Below, piece by piece: positions 53,423-62,050 of a stretch of DNA of 64,000 bases (the stretch's first letter is position 1; every line of letters starts with the position of its first letter). The position numbers and the translations under genes were made by a program. Under the pieces are notes generated by a model. The model was not told where the DNA came from. It saw nothing but the letters and a program-made list of their open reading frames with translations, and did not search any database. This DNA comes from Nitrospira sp. (lineage in GTDB: Bacteria > Nitrospirota > Nitrospiria > Nitrospirales > Nitrospiraceae): NCBI GenBank assembly GCA_030123625.1, contig CP126121.1, positions 577,001 to 641,000 on the forward strand, in the 5' to 3' direction.

Positions 53423-54357
53423 TGGAAGGCGGCGATCTTCACTCCTCTGGCGATCGACGTGACGATCGAATGACCGTCGTCGTCTTGACGCATAACCGCG
53501 CGCATGAGGTGCTGCGGACGATCGGTCACCTTGTACGGCTTCCGGAAGATCCGACGATCATCGTCATGGATAATGCGTCTTCCGATGGGACCTCTTGGCA
53601 GATCGCAGATCGGTATCCGGCTGTGCAGGTCTTGCGAATGGACCGCAATATGGGCGCTGCGGCGCGCAATGCCGGGATTCGGCATGCGACGACGAAATAT
53701 GTCGCCCTTTGCGACGATGATACCTGGTGGACGGCCGGATCGCTTGGGTCGGCGGCTGACGCCATGGACCGCCACGCGCAAGTGGCGGTCGTCACCGCCC
53801 GAGTGCTCGTGGGTGCCGACCAGCACGAAGATCCGACATGCCGAGCCATGGCGGAGAGTCCGCTTCCCCGCTCCGCCGATTTACCGGGACCGGCGATTCT
53901 CGGGTTTTTGGCAGGCGCATCGATGGTGCGCCGTTCCGCTTTCTTGCAGGTCGGGGGATTTGAACCGCGTTTCTTCCTCGGAGGAGAAGAGGCATTGGTC
54001 GCCTATGACTTGATCGAAGCCGGATGGTTGATGCTGTATCTCGCCGACGCGACCGTGCGGCATATGCCGTCACCGCATCGAGACGCCGCGCTGCGCCGGC
54101 GTCACTTGGTCCGCAATGCTCTGTGGCTCGCATGGATGCGCCGGCCCTATGCGTCCGCCTGGCGGGAAACCAGGCGCGCATTGGAACGATTGAAGGCGGA
54201 CCCTGCGGCTCGAAACGGCTTTCTTGAAGCAATGAGGGGGCTGCCATGGGTTTGGGGCAGGCGGCGCGCTGTTTCTTCCCACGTCGAAACCCTCATCCAA
54301 ATGCTGGAGCCTGCATCCGAGGTCCGTGGCTCGGCGTTCGTGAAACGTGAAGCGTGA
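53422..54357 (+). CDS. Family 2 glycosyltransferase, last operon gene
   Basis: A 311-residue GT-A protein: MTVVVLTHNRAHEVLRTIGHL, IVMDNASSDGTSWQIAD, VALCDDDTWWTAGSLGS and FFLGGEEALVAYDLIEAGW. No membrane segments. I chose ATG 53422 at the TGATG junction with the PIG-L gene; a TTG 18 nt upstream is less likely. The last codons run into a repeat-rich spacer, and the C-terminal VKREA is formed by its words. It probably adds an early or terminal sugar; specificity unknown. Confidence 0.82.
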   Translation: MEGGDLHSSGDRRDDRMTVVVLTHNRAHEVLRTIGHLVRLPEDPTIIVMDNASSDGTSWQIADRYPAVQVLRMDRNMGAAARNAGIRHATTKYVALCDDDTWWTAGSLGSAADAMDRHAQVAVVTARVLVGADQHEDPTCRAMAESPLPRSADLPGPAILGFLAGASMVRRSAFLQVGGFEPRFFLGGEEALVAYDLIEAGWLMLYLADATVRHMPSPHRDAALRRRHLVRNALWLAWMRRPYASAWRETRRALERLKADPAARNGFLEAMRGLPWVWGRRRAVSSHVETLIQMLEPASEVRGSAFVKREA

Positions 54358-54542
54358 TTCAGGGCGTGACGTGCGAGACGGGCAAGAGTGGCGAGACAAG
54401 CGGGATTCGTTGAAAAGCAGTGTTTCACCAGTCTCGCACTTCTCGCTCCTCGCGCCATTCTCGCGAGAGCCGAGATACGAACGACGCTCGCCTCGCACGC
54501 CTCGCGGACTCGTCGACGCGGGCTGAGTCGGCGAAGCGGGCT
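54344..54542. repeat. Word-repeat spacer with nested hairpins after the glycan operon
   Basis: The spacer is built from short words such as CGTGAAACGTGAAGCGTGATT, GCGAGAC, CTCGC and CGAGA. GTGCGAGAC (54371-54379) pairs with GTCTCGCAC (54431-54439), and GCGAGAC (54391-54397) pairs with the same 3' arm. It separates the convergent operon and phospholipase gene and may act as a bidirectional terminator. The same style of spacer, with other words, occurs at 22890-22950 and 36046-36144. Confidence 0.6.
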
Positions 54543-56783
54543 TCACGAGATACGCTGCTTGTCGTTCGAAAAATCCGCGCACCGAGAAAGCCATCGTCGC
54601 AATCCCCACACGGCACTCACTATCGCAATGGCCGAGACGGCCAAGACGAGATAGCTTCCAAGACCGGGAGCGTTCAGTGTGGTCGCCACTTGGTCCATGA
54701 ACACGGCGATGGCCAATAGACCGGGCAATTCGCCGAGGACAGTCCCCAACAGGTAGTCTCTCGTGCGAATATGCGTGGCTCCGGCGATCATATTGACCAC
54801 CGTGAACGGGGCGACCGGAATGACCCGCACGGCAACGACAGCCAACACGCCTTTGGTGGCCAAATTCCGGCTCAAACGATACAGACGAGCGGACCAACGC
54901 TCCACCAGCTGCCGTCCCATCAGGCGTCCGAGCCCGAACGTCACCAGCGCGCTGAGCGTCATTCCGATAAAGCTGTACACGAACCCATGCAGCGGACCGA
55001 ACGTCAGCACAGTGGCCGCGACAAGCACCGTGACCGGCGCAACGACGAGTCCTCCGATCACGAACGATCCTACGACGATGAACGGAGCCGTCGGGCTGCG
55101 CGCGAACTCGTCCGCATAGGCCATGAGCCGCGACAGTTCCATCCACTCTCCCAGCGGCGACCACCGCCATGCGGCCGCCAGCGCCGCCACAATCAGCAGC
55201 ACCCCCACACCCATGATCATCTGCCGATGCACCGAGGAGCGATTCTCAGGAGGGTACAGTTGCATCTCATAGGGTCCGCTCGGATCGATGAACTCATCGT
55301 CCGGCACCATCCCGTCGACGTCCTCCGGAATCTGCTTGTCGAACACGTCAAGCGTCCGATCCTTTCCACGGAGCGCCTCTACGGCGGTGATCAACCTTGG
55401 ATGGCGGCGCAGCGCCTGCGCCACCTCTTCCGGGGAGACATCCAAATGCTCGCCGAGCAGACGATTGCGGAATGCCGCGATTCGCTCCTCCACCTCGGGA
55501 TGACCCGCCGCATGAACGGCCAGATCACATTCGGTATCGAACCCCAGACTGCGATTGCTCAAATTCGCCGAGCCGATGCGCACGGAGATATCATCGATGA
55601 CACAGACCTTGCTGTGCACGCTGATGCAACGTTGCTTCGCATCGGGCACACGGGGATAGTACAGCGCCAGCCGGTGATAGCGGTCGACGTTGCGGAGAAG
55701 TGTGAGCACCCTTCCCCGCAAGACATCCATCGTATGTTGCTCCAGCCATCCATCGCTGCTGGGATGCAGAATCATGACGATATCGGGCCCGTCGGCGCGT
55801 CCCAACAAGTCCGTCAAAACCTGGGCCAAGACTTTAGACGTAAAATACTGGGTTTCGATATAAATGAATCGCCGCGCGGCCCGTAATAGATCAATCAACA
55901 ACCGCTCAATCTCACGCACCGGTGGTCGGCCTGCAGCGGCCGGCATCGTGCGCGCAATGGCGACCTGAATCTCCCGCAGATCGGGCACGACCGATACCGG
56001 CCAGGGATCATGGACTCTCTTGGATGGAGACGGGGCCAGCCGTTCCCCGGTCGCAGCTTCCCAACGTGCCCTCGCCAATTGTTCCAACGATTCCGCCGCA
56101 TTGCCGTCGACCACCATCTGAACATCGTGGAACGGACGGCAAGGCGCGTCGTCGGACAGGATTCTCCTGTCCGGATGATCCATGCGGTGCTCGGGCGTAT
56201 CCCATCGACATTGAGCAAAGTCCAACCCTCCGACAAATGCGACGGCTCCGTCCACGACCACGACTTTTTGATGTTGGGAGGCTCCGACCGGGTGTGTGTC
56301 GTCCTTCCAGAAATGGAGACGCCGGTGCGCCAGGAGCCGTTGAGGAAGCCACCACTGCCGCTCCTTGAAATAGATCACATGGAAGTCCCACACCAGAACA
56401 TAAATATGCAGCTTCTTTCGCCGCGCGAGAAGAGCGCCGAGAAACGGACCCAGGCGATCCGGATATCCGTCTGATTCGCGACCGATCATCATGCGGATAC
56501 GCGAATCGAAATCCCATCCCAACATGTAGATGGAGTGCTCGGCCGCAAGAGCCGCCTCGCGAAAGGCGGCAAAGTACGCGTGACCATCGATCAAGAATGC
56601 CGCGCGTCGCGCCCGCTCCACACGCCAGCAATTCCATCCCGGCTTAAACAGACTATTGCCTTTGGGGATGCGCCTTTCGAGAGCAGAAGACGCCTGATCG
56701 ATAGGCGTTCCGCTGTCGCTCTCGACGCTATCGCTCTCGAAATAAGATGGAACGCGAAGAGCCTCATCGCGATCGGGTTTCAT
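54543..56783 (-). CDS. Phospholipase D-like protein fused to VTT/DedA-type membrane domain
   Basis: A 746-residue protein. Two HKD sites define the PLD part: His171-Lys173-Asp178 in HQKVVVVDGAVAFVGGLD, and His390-Lys392-Asp397 in HSKVCVIDDISVRIGSANLSNRS. After a linker (about 480-535), residues 540-735 contain about six hydrophobic segments with the VTT/SNARE-associated pattern (FGPLHGFVYSFIGMTLSAL, FGLGRLMGRQLVERW, RVIPVAPFTVVNMIAGA). It may hydrolyse or transfer phosphatidyl groups and link to lipid scrambling or flipping. It is transcribed toward the glycan operon. Confidence 0.87.
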   Translation of the reverse strand: MKPDRDEALRVPSYFESDSVESDSGTPIDQASSALERRIPKGNSLFKPGWNCWRVERARRAAFLIDGHAYFAAFREAALAAEHSIYMLGWDFDSRIRMMIGRESDGYPDRLGPFLGALLARRKKLHIYVLVWDFHVIYFKERQWWLPQRLLAHRRLHFWKDDTHPVGASQHQKVVVVDGAVAFVGGLDFAQCRWDTPEHRMDHPDRRILSDDAPCRPFHDVQMVVDGNAAESLEQLARARWEAATGERLAPSPSKRVHDPWPVSVVPDLREIQVAIARTMPAAAGRPPVREIERLLIDLLRAARRFIYIETQYFTSKVLAQVLTDLLGRADGPDIVMILHPSSDGWLEQHTMDVLRGRVLTLLRNVDRYHRLALYYPRVPDAKQRCISVHSKVCVIDDISVRIGSANLSNRSLGFDTECDLAVHAAGHPEVEERIAAFRNRLLGEHLDVSPEEVAQALRRHPRLITAVEALRGKDRTLDVFDKQIPEDVDGMVPDDEFIDPSGPYEMQLYPPENRSSVHRQMIMGVGVLLIVAALAAAWRWSPLGEWMELSRLMAYADEFARSPTAPFIVVGSFVIGGLVVAPVTVLVAATVLTFGPLHGFVYSFIGMTLSALVTFGLGRLMGRQLVERWSARLYRLSRNLATKGVLAVVAVRVIPVAPFTVVNMIAGATHIRTRDYLLGTVLGELPGLLAIAVFMDQVATTLNAPGLGSYLVLAVSAIAIVSAVWGLRRWLSRCADFSNDKQRIS

Positions 56784-56888
56784 AACGATCCCGCGGCATC
56801 AACATCCTACAACGGTCTTTCTCATATTGCCCAAACCTGCAAAGTCGATTCCCTCCAAGCGAAGAAGTCTAATGTGAAGAGGTCCAAT

Positions 56889-56989
56889 GTGATGGAGACG
56901 GCGGGTCTGATCCGAAGCCGTAGAGAAAGGGTCTCTATCTTGCAACTCAACTTTGATATCTGCCCACAAACATTATCAAGGAGGCTTCT
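56889..56989 (+). promoter_or_regulatory. Duplicated 5' leader, copy A
   Basis: This leader matches 57568-57673: GTGATGGAGACGGC, then TCTGATCCGAAGCCG, GAGAAAGGGTCTCTATCTTGCA, and a shared AAGGAGGCT site. It carries an inverted repeat (GAGAAAGGGTCTC) at about 56922-56934 that could be an RNA hairpin. The conserved part extends well upstream of the ribosome binding site, so it probably includes a promoter or RNA element. Confidence 0.6.
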
Positions 56990-57409
56990 ATGAGAGTACG
57001 ACAGATGTGCGCATATATGCTGATGGCGAGTGGAATACTCTTGTTCACGGGCGGCTCATCCCAGGCGCAACTAGAAGGATCTCACACAGGTACCCCGACA
57101 GGTGGCGGCACAATCGGAGGAGGTTCTGCAGGAATTACCCCTCCCGGGGGAGAGGGGTTATCGGGTGCCAGCCAAACGATGAGGCCGAGTAGCGAATCAT
57201 CATCAGTGATGGGGCAATACGGGACAGGCGGCTCACCGCAAATAGGCGGGGAGGCGAGATTGGGAGGATCCGGCCAAATGCCCGACACGATCCAAGGCCA
57301 AACTGGAGCGGGGATAAGCGGTCCAAGCGGGATAGGCTCCGGAACCGGTTCCAGCAGTATGGGGCTCTCCAGCGGCATGGGATCATCCGGTGGAGCCGGT
57401 GGTCGATAG
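56990..57409 (+). CDS. Glycine-rich secreted protein (tandem paralogue 1)
   Basis: A 139-residue exported protein. The signal sequence MRVRQMCAYMLMASGILLF is followed by GGSSQAQ, with a cleavage site near residue 27. The mature part is Gly/Ser/Thr-rich, unstructured, with no cysteine. The N-terminal 25 residues match the next gene (RRACAHMLMVGGMLLFVGGVSQA) closely, while the mature parts are only similar in composition. AAGGAGG precedes the ATG. Function unknown; likely surface or periplasmic filler, perhaps stress-induced. Confidence 0.65.
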   Translation: MRVRQMCAYMLMASGILLFTGGSSQAQLEGSHTGTPTGGGTIGGGSAGITPPGGEGLSGASQTMRPSSESSSVMGQYGTGGSPQIGGEARLGGSGQMPDTIQGQTGAGISGPSGIGSGTGSSSMGLSSGMGSSGGAGGR

Positions 57410-57567
57410 TGTATGCAAGAGGCCATTTTGTAAGCTGCGTGCATCATGTGACATCCGACAGCGACGGGATGTGTTGTCCGAGTTCAAGACAGCTTGTCTG
57501 CCGGTAATCATAGCAGTTCGTCACCTGGTTCAAACTGTCTGACCGCCGCACGGCGAAACATCCTCAT

Positions 57568-57673
57568 GTGATTGAGACGGCAAGGCATGATCGAAGCCGC
57601 GGAGAGAAGGCCTATATTTTGCAGCGAGACCTAGGAGATCTACTCACACACTTTTTATCGAAGGAGGCTCTTT
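57568..57673 (+). promoter_or_regulatory. Duplicated 5' leader, copy B
   Basis: It repeats the leader at 56889-56989: GTGATTGAGACGGC, ATGATCGAAGCCG, GAGAGAAGGCCTATATTTTGCA and AAGGAGGCT. Distances to the start codon are the same within a few nt. The shared part indicates that promoter, leader and signal peptide were duplicated together. Confidence 0.6.
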
Positions 57674-58078
57674 ATGAGTATACGACGGGCGTGCGCGCAC
57701 ATGTTGATGGTCGGAGGAATGCTCTTGTTCGTCGGTGGTGTCTCTCAGGCGGACCAGCCAAAAAGCGGAACTCAAAAGAGTGGAACCCAATCAGGAAGCA
57801 GCGGTGGATCGAGCGGAACCATGAAGCAAAGTCATGAATCGTCCGGCAAGATGGGACAAAATTCCCCCCCGATCACTGAAGAGGACCCAGGCGGTATCGT
57901 CACTCGCGGAGGAAGAGGAGAAGTACCCAGTTCGAGCAAAGCTGACCCTCTCCAACAGGACCTGAGACATGATTCCACCAAGTCAGGACCGGGGGGCGTC
58001 CCCGGCAACAAGGGCTCATCAGGGAATATGGGATCATCAGGCAATATGGGATCATCCGGCGGAGGTGGAGGATACTAA
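57674..58078 (+). CDS. Glycine-rich secreted protein (tandem paralogue 2)
   Basis: A 134-residue exported protein, twin of the preceding gene. The signal peptide is closely similar; the mature chain is Gly/Ser/Lys-rich, ending in a GSSGNMGSSGNMGSSGGG repeat (9-residue unit GNMGSSGNM-like, three copies). A central acidic segment (PPITEEDPGGIVT) is present only here. AAGGAGG precedes the ATG. Function unknown. Confidence 0.65.
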   Translation: MSIRRACAHMLMVGGMLLFVGGVSQADQPKSGTQKSGTQSGSSGGSSGTMKQSHESSGKMGQNSPPITEEDPGGIVTRGGRGEVPSSSKADPLQQDLRHDSTKSGPGGVPGNKGSSGNMGSSGNMGSSGGGGGY

Positions 58079-58113
58079 TCGAGCAGCATCCGTTTGGATC
58101 TCCTCGCGCTGAT

Positions 58114-58147
58114 ATGAGGCAGGAAGACGCGAGTTCACCTGCCTCAT
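58114..58147. terminator. 10-bp perfect hairpin after the glycine-rich gene pair
   Basis: ATGAGGCAGG (58114-58123) pairs with CCTGCCTCAT (58138-58147) around a 14-nt loop, 36 nt after the second gene's stop. The tail GTCATGC lacks a U-tract, so a weak terminator or RNA stabiliser is likely. Confidence 0.5.
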
Positions 58148-58324
58148 GTCATGCATGCCGGTCGTCATGATTGAGCCACAATCACCGAAATCGCGCTCAT
58201 TGTGTGCTGAATTTACCGCCCCACGGAGGGGTAATCGGGTATGGAGTAAGCCCCGTTGACTCATCGCAATCCCATGTCTCCGTGAAGCAGAGGAAGAAGT
58301 TCTGCTGGTTAAAGGAGTACTCGC

Positions 58325-59179
58325 ATGCCGGAACAACAACGTCCTCCTCAACAACAAACAAGACAACCGGGCATTGAGTCCGAGATGGCGCCTCGCCCAA
58401 AAACGGAGAACCGCGTGCATCATGGCACGGGTAAACTGAACGGCAAGGTCGCGCTCATCACCGGCGGCGACAGCGGCATCGGACGAGCCGTCGCAGTCGC
58501 CTTTGCCCGCGAAGGAGCGGATCTTGCGATTGCTTATTTGGATGAGCACAAGGACGCGGAAGAAACCAAACACATGGTCGAGCGGGAGGGCCGACGCTGT
58601 ATGACCATCGCCGGGGACGTCGGGAGCCATGAACATTGCATGCAGGCCGTGCGCACCGTCCTGCGGGAACTGAGGCAGTTGGACATCTTGGTCAACAATG
58701 CCGCGTATCAGCAACCGCAAGACGGTCTCGACAAGATCACGCCGACTCAGTTGGAGCGGACGTTTCGCACGAACATCTTCTCCTATTTCTTCATGGCGCA
58801 GGCGGCCTTTCCGCACCTTGCGGAAGGCGCGAGCATCATCAATACGACGTCCGTGACCGCCTATAAAGGAAGCCCACATCTATTGGACTACTCCTCGACC
58901 AAGGGCGCCATCGTGTCGTTCACCAGATCGTTGGCCTTGGCTCTATCCGAGAAGAAAATCCGCGTCAACGGCGTGGCGCCCGGTCCGATCTGGACGCCGT
59001 TGATCCCGTCGACATTTCCGCCGGACAAAGTCGCCACCTTCGGATCAGAGGTCCCGTTGAAACGCGCGGGCCAACCGGAAGAAGTGGCGCCTTGTTATGT
59101 GTTTCTCGCGTCGCAGGACGCCTCGTACATGACGGGACAGGTGTTGCATCCAAACGGAGGAACCGTCGTGAACGGTTAG
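58325..59179 (+). CDS. Short-chain dehydrogenase (glucose dehydrogenase/YhdF-like)
   Basis: A 284-residue NAD(P)-dependent SDR with TGGDSGIG at 46-53, NNAA at 124-127, Ser176, Tyr189 and Lys193 in YSSTK. The 30-40-residue polar N-terminal extension (PEQQRPPQQQTRQ) is typical of bacterial general-stress SDRs of the YhdF/YhxC type. The substrate is unknown. AAAGGAG precedes the ATG. It is followed 43 nt later by the second hemerythrin gene on the same strand, suggesting a stress operon. Confidence 0.88.
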   Translation: MPEQQRPPQQQTRQPGIESEMAPRPKTENRVHHGTGKLNGKVALITGGDSGIGRAVAVAFAREGADLAIAYLDEHKDAEETKHMVEREGRRCMTIAGDVGSHEHCMQAVRTVLRELRQLDILVNNAAYQQPQDGLDKITPTQLERTFRTNIFSYFFMAQAAFPHLAEGASIINTTSVTAYKGSPHLLDYSSTKGAIVSFTRSLALALSEKKIRVNGVAPGPIWTPLIPSTFPPDKVATFGSEVPLKRAGQPEEVAPCYVFLASQDASYMTGQVLHPNGGTVVNG

Positions 59180-59222
59180 CAGGATGTTGAGGGCCTCAAA
59201 CACATTCAGAAAGGAGAGACCT

Positions 59223-59846
59223 ATGCCGAAGCGTGATTCGAGCCAACCCAAAGCGAAAACGTCTCCCAAAAAGAAATCCGCCGATGCGATACAAATGCTG
59301 AAAGACGATCACCGTAAAGTCGAAGCGCTCTTTGAGCAATTCCTGGGAGAAGAAAGCGGAAAGAAGCAGCAAATCGCGCAACAGATTTTTCATGAACTGG
59401 AGGTGCACAGTACCTTGGAAGAGGAGCTCTTTTACCCGGCGCTGCAGACCCAAGGCAACCCCGAAGAACTCGGCTCGCTCGAACAGGGGGAAGAGCTCGA
59501 GGGAGAAGAGACGATAGATGCATCGAAACCGGACGAGGGAGCGGGCATAGAAGACATAGAAGAGGACGAAACCGACGAAACCGCGGAAGAAATCGCCGAA
59601 GATATGATCGCCAACGCGTACGACGATCACCGTGTCGTTCGGGACATGATCGCCGAGCTCAGAAACAACGACGCGTCAAGCCCGGAGTTCCGGCAGAGCA
59701 TGATCGAATTGCAGCAGACGGTGGCGGATCATGTGTCCCAAGAAGAAGACGAGCTGTTCCCCCAAGCTCAACTCAACATGGATACCAAGACGATCGGCGT
59801 GCAAATGCAGCAACGAAAGCAGGAGATTCTTTCCGCCGCCGCCTGA
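59223..59846 (+). CDS. Hemerythrin-like HHE protein with acidic insert (copy 2)
   Basis: A 207-residue cytosolic protein. The HHE helices supply candidate di-iron ligands: His30 (KDDHRKVEALF), His60 and Glu64 (EVHSTLEEELFYP), His138 (YDDHRVVRDMI), and HVSQEEDELFP near 180. Between the second and third helices (about 80-130) is a 50-residue insert rich in Glu/Asp (EQGEELEGEE, EDIEEDETDETAEEI), absent in the copy at 33800. The N-terminus is basic. AAAGGAG precedes the ATG. Likely senses or stores oxygen/iron; the insert may bind metal or a basic partner. Confidence 0.87.
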   Translation: MPKRDSSQPKAKTSPKKKSADAIQMLKDDHRKVEALFEQFLGEESGKKQQIAQQIFHELEVHSTLEEELFYPALQTQGNPEELGSLEQGEELEGEETIDASKPDEGAGIEDIEEDETDETAEEIAEDMIANAYDDHRVVRDMIAELRNNDASSPEFRQSMIELQQTVADHVSQEEDELFPQAQLNMDTKTIGVQMQQRKQEILSAAA

Positions 59847-59859
59847 GTCGGCTTGACCC

Positions 59860-59888
59860 GGCCGCCGTGCGGATCTCGCGCGGCGGCC
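59860..59888. terminator. GC-rich hairpin between convergent genes
   Basis: GGCCGCCG (59860-59867) pairs with CGGCGGCC (59881-59888); an inner GCG/CGC pairing extends the stem around GATCT. It lies between the convergent hemerythrin and kinase genes with no U-tract on either side. Confidence 0.55.
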
Positions 59889-59936
59889 TAGCGGCGAATC
59901 CACCATTGCAGCAGAAGCACTCATGAATGATGTGGG

Positions 59937-61565
59937 CTAAGCCTTGCTGGACAGAGGCAGCTTGTCTCTTCGGGGAGAGCCGGACCGTTTGCCTTTGGAA
60001 AACAACGCGCGACTGATCGACTCGTACAGCTCTTCGGTCACGGACCCCTTCGACACGAAGGCGGCCGCGCCGGCCTTCGTCATCGCATCGATGATCTGGC
60101 GATCGTCATGGACCGACAACCCGACGATGGCGATTTCAGGATAGTCTTGGTGGATCCGGCTTGTCGCCGTCACCCCGTCCATCACGGGAAGATTCACGTC
60201 CATGAGCACGACATCGGGCCGCAGCTGCGCCGTCAATTCGACGGCCTGCTCGCCGTCGGATGCCTCTCCGATCACCCGCAAGTTCTCATGTCCGTCCAGA
60301 AGACTCTTGATCCCGCGACGGACCATGATATGGTCATCGACGAGAAGCACGCGGACCATTGATTGTTCCGGCAAGGGTTGCGTGGTGAGTCCGGAACGTC
60401 GGTCAGGATGGCCGGCGGGCTTGAGATCGGAGAGCTCCTCCTTAAGGGGTTCGCGCAGTTCCGGAGCGGCGGGAGGCCAATAGGGCAGAATCATGGAGGC
60501 CCGCGTTCCATGGCCGGGCGTGGAATTGATTTCAAACCGACCCCCCATTGCCTGCATCCGTTCATCGATGCTGAACAGCCCGAATCCGGATGACCCACGC
60601 TCGGGAGCGGCGATCGCCGTATGATCGAACCCCTGTCCGCTGTCCGTGACCGTAATGTGCAGTTCAGTGGGGGTGGTGGCCACCGCCACAATCGCGCGAT
60701 TCGTGTCCGCATGTTTCACGATGTTGAGCAGCAATTCTCGAACGGATTGAAAGACCAAAATCGCTTGATCGTCCGGGAGATTGATCCGGTCCGCTCCGAC
60801 CTGCACATCCACGGTCAGTCCATGGGTACGCATGTGTTCGGACAACCATTGGAAGGCATGAGACAATCCGAATTCTTGCAACGAGGGCGGCGCGAGGTCG
60901 GCAATGAGCGTGCGTGTATACCGCAGGGATTCGTCGAAAATCTGATCTAATTCGGCGAGCAGCGTCGTTCCCGGCTCCTTCGCGACACAGGCCACGGCTT
61001 GCCGCAGCTTCATGCGTCCCGCGACGAGCAATTGAGCCAAATAGTCGTGGAGATCGCCGGCGAGCTTGCGCCGCTCCCGCTGCTCCGTCAACGTCAAATC
61101 GCTGGCGAGCGCGCGCAACCGTTCTTGAGAACGTATGAGTTCCTCGGTCCTCGTCTGGAGGGCGGCATGGGCGGCCTGATTGTCGTCGCGCAACCGCTTC
61201 TTCTCGAGCACTTGTCCCACGGCGGATCCCAACCGTTCGATGCGATCCTTCATGACGTAATCCGCCGCGCCATGGTGCAACAAGGCGACGGCTTGCTCTT
61301 CGCCGATGGAGCCCGACACGATGACGAAGGGAATATCGAGTTTGCGCTGCTGCAGACAGGTGAGGGCCCTCATCGCGTCAAAAGACGGCATCGAATTGTC
61401 GGAAAGAATCAGGTCATATGGCCGATCGAGACACTCCAGCAATGACTCTTCCGTCTCGACGCGATCCCAGACCAGATCGAATCCGGCGTGTTTCAATTCA
61501 CGCACCATCAATTCGGCATCCGTGTCCAAATCTTCCAGCAGCAACACTCGCAAGGGCTGACCCAT
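59937..61565 (-). CDS. REC - histidine kinase (NarX type) - REC hybrid protein
   Basis: A 542-residue signalling protein. N-terminal receiver at 5-120 with Asp56 (LSDNSMP). A coiled linker leads to a HisKA_3/NarX-type kinase: His173 in GDLHDYLAQ, then the HATPase domain (VRELLLNIVKHA, DSGQGFD, GFGLFSIDERM). A second receiver at about 403-520 has Asp456 (LMDVNLP) but no LuxR-type DNA-binding domain follows. ATG 61565 has GGGAGG upstream; a GTG at 61604 overlapping the previous stop is the alternative. Signals are probably passed to proteins elsewhere. Confidence 0.87.
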   Translation of the reverse strand: MGQPLRVLLLEDLDTDAELMVRELKHAGFDLVWDRVETEESLLECLDRPYDLILSDNSMPSFDAMRALTCLQQRKLDIPFVIVSGSIGEEQAVALLHHGAADYVMKDRIERLGSAVGQVLEKKRLRDDNQAAHAALQTRTEELIRSQERLRALASDLTLTEQRERRKLAGDLHDYLAQLLVAGRMKLRQAVACVAKEPGTTLLAELDQIFDESLRYTRTLIADLAPPSLQEFGLSHAFQWLSEHMRTHGLTVDVQVGADRINLPDDQAILVFQSVRELLLNIVKHADTNRAIVAVATTPTELHITVTDSGQGFDHTAIAAPERGSSGFGLFSIDERMQAMGGRFEINSTPGHGTRASMILPYWPPAAPELREPLKEELSDLKPAGHPDRRSGLTTQPLPEQSMVRVLLVDDHIMVRRGIKSLLDGHENLRVIGEASDGEQAVELTAQLRPDVVLMDVNLPVMDGVTATSRIHQDYPEIAIVGLSVHDDRQIIDAMTKAGAAAFVSKGSVTEELYESISRALFSKGKRSGSPRRDKLPLSSKA

Positions 61566-61600
61566 ACGACCTCCCGCATCGGGCACATTCCTCAGATTGA

Positions 61601-62050
61601 TCACTCCGGCCTCTGATTAAGGATCATCCAGTACAGATTCAATTGCTTCACGGCCTCGACGAATTGATGGAAATCCACCGGCTTCACGATATAGCTGTTG
61701 ACGCCCAACTCGTAACTCTTGATCACGTCCTGTTCCTCACGCGACGACGTCAACATGACGACGGGAATGGATTTCGTCCGGTCATCGCTCTTGCAGCGGC
61801 GAAGGACTTCCAGCCCGTCGACTTTCGGTAATTTGAGGTCCAAGAGAATCAATTTCGTTTGCCTGCATGGGCTCCGATCCGCATAGGATCCCATACCGAA
61901 CAGGCAATCCAACGCTTCCGCGCCGTCCCGCGCCACATGAATATGATTGGCGAAATGATACTGCCGGAAGACCCGCAGCGTCAGCTCCGCGTCCTCCTCA
62001 TTATCCTCAACCAACAAGACCGAGATGTTGTCCGGCACCGTTCTGTTCAT
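61601..62050 (-). CDS. Single-domain response regulator (Rcp1-like)
   Basis: A 149-residue receiver protein. Asp71 in LLDLKLPKVDG is the phosphoacceptor; acidic pair Glu15-Asp16, Thr in MLTSS and Lys in VKPVD complete the site. It is of the Rcp1 type, often paired with phytochrome-like or PAS kinases. It has no output domain. GGAGAG precedes ATG 62050, which lies inside the 3' end of the upstream kinase gene (44-nt overlap), so the two are tightly coupled. Confidence 0.9.
   Translation of the reverse strand: MNRTVPDNISVLLVEDNEEDAELTLRVFRQYHFANHIHVARDGAEALDCLFGMGSYADRSPCRQTKLILLDLKLPKVDGLEVLRRCKSDDRTKSIPVVMLTSSREEQDVIKSYELGVNSYIVKPVDFHQFVEAVKQLNLYWMILNQRPE

Noticed and set aside
58052-58879. 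275-codon leftward frame
   Set aside because: Antisense to the stress-type SDR, which carries intact catalytic residues.
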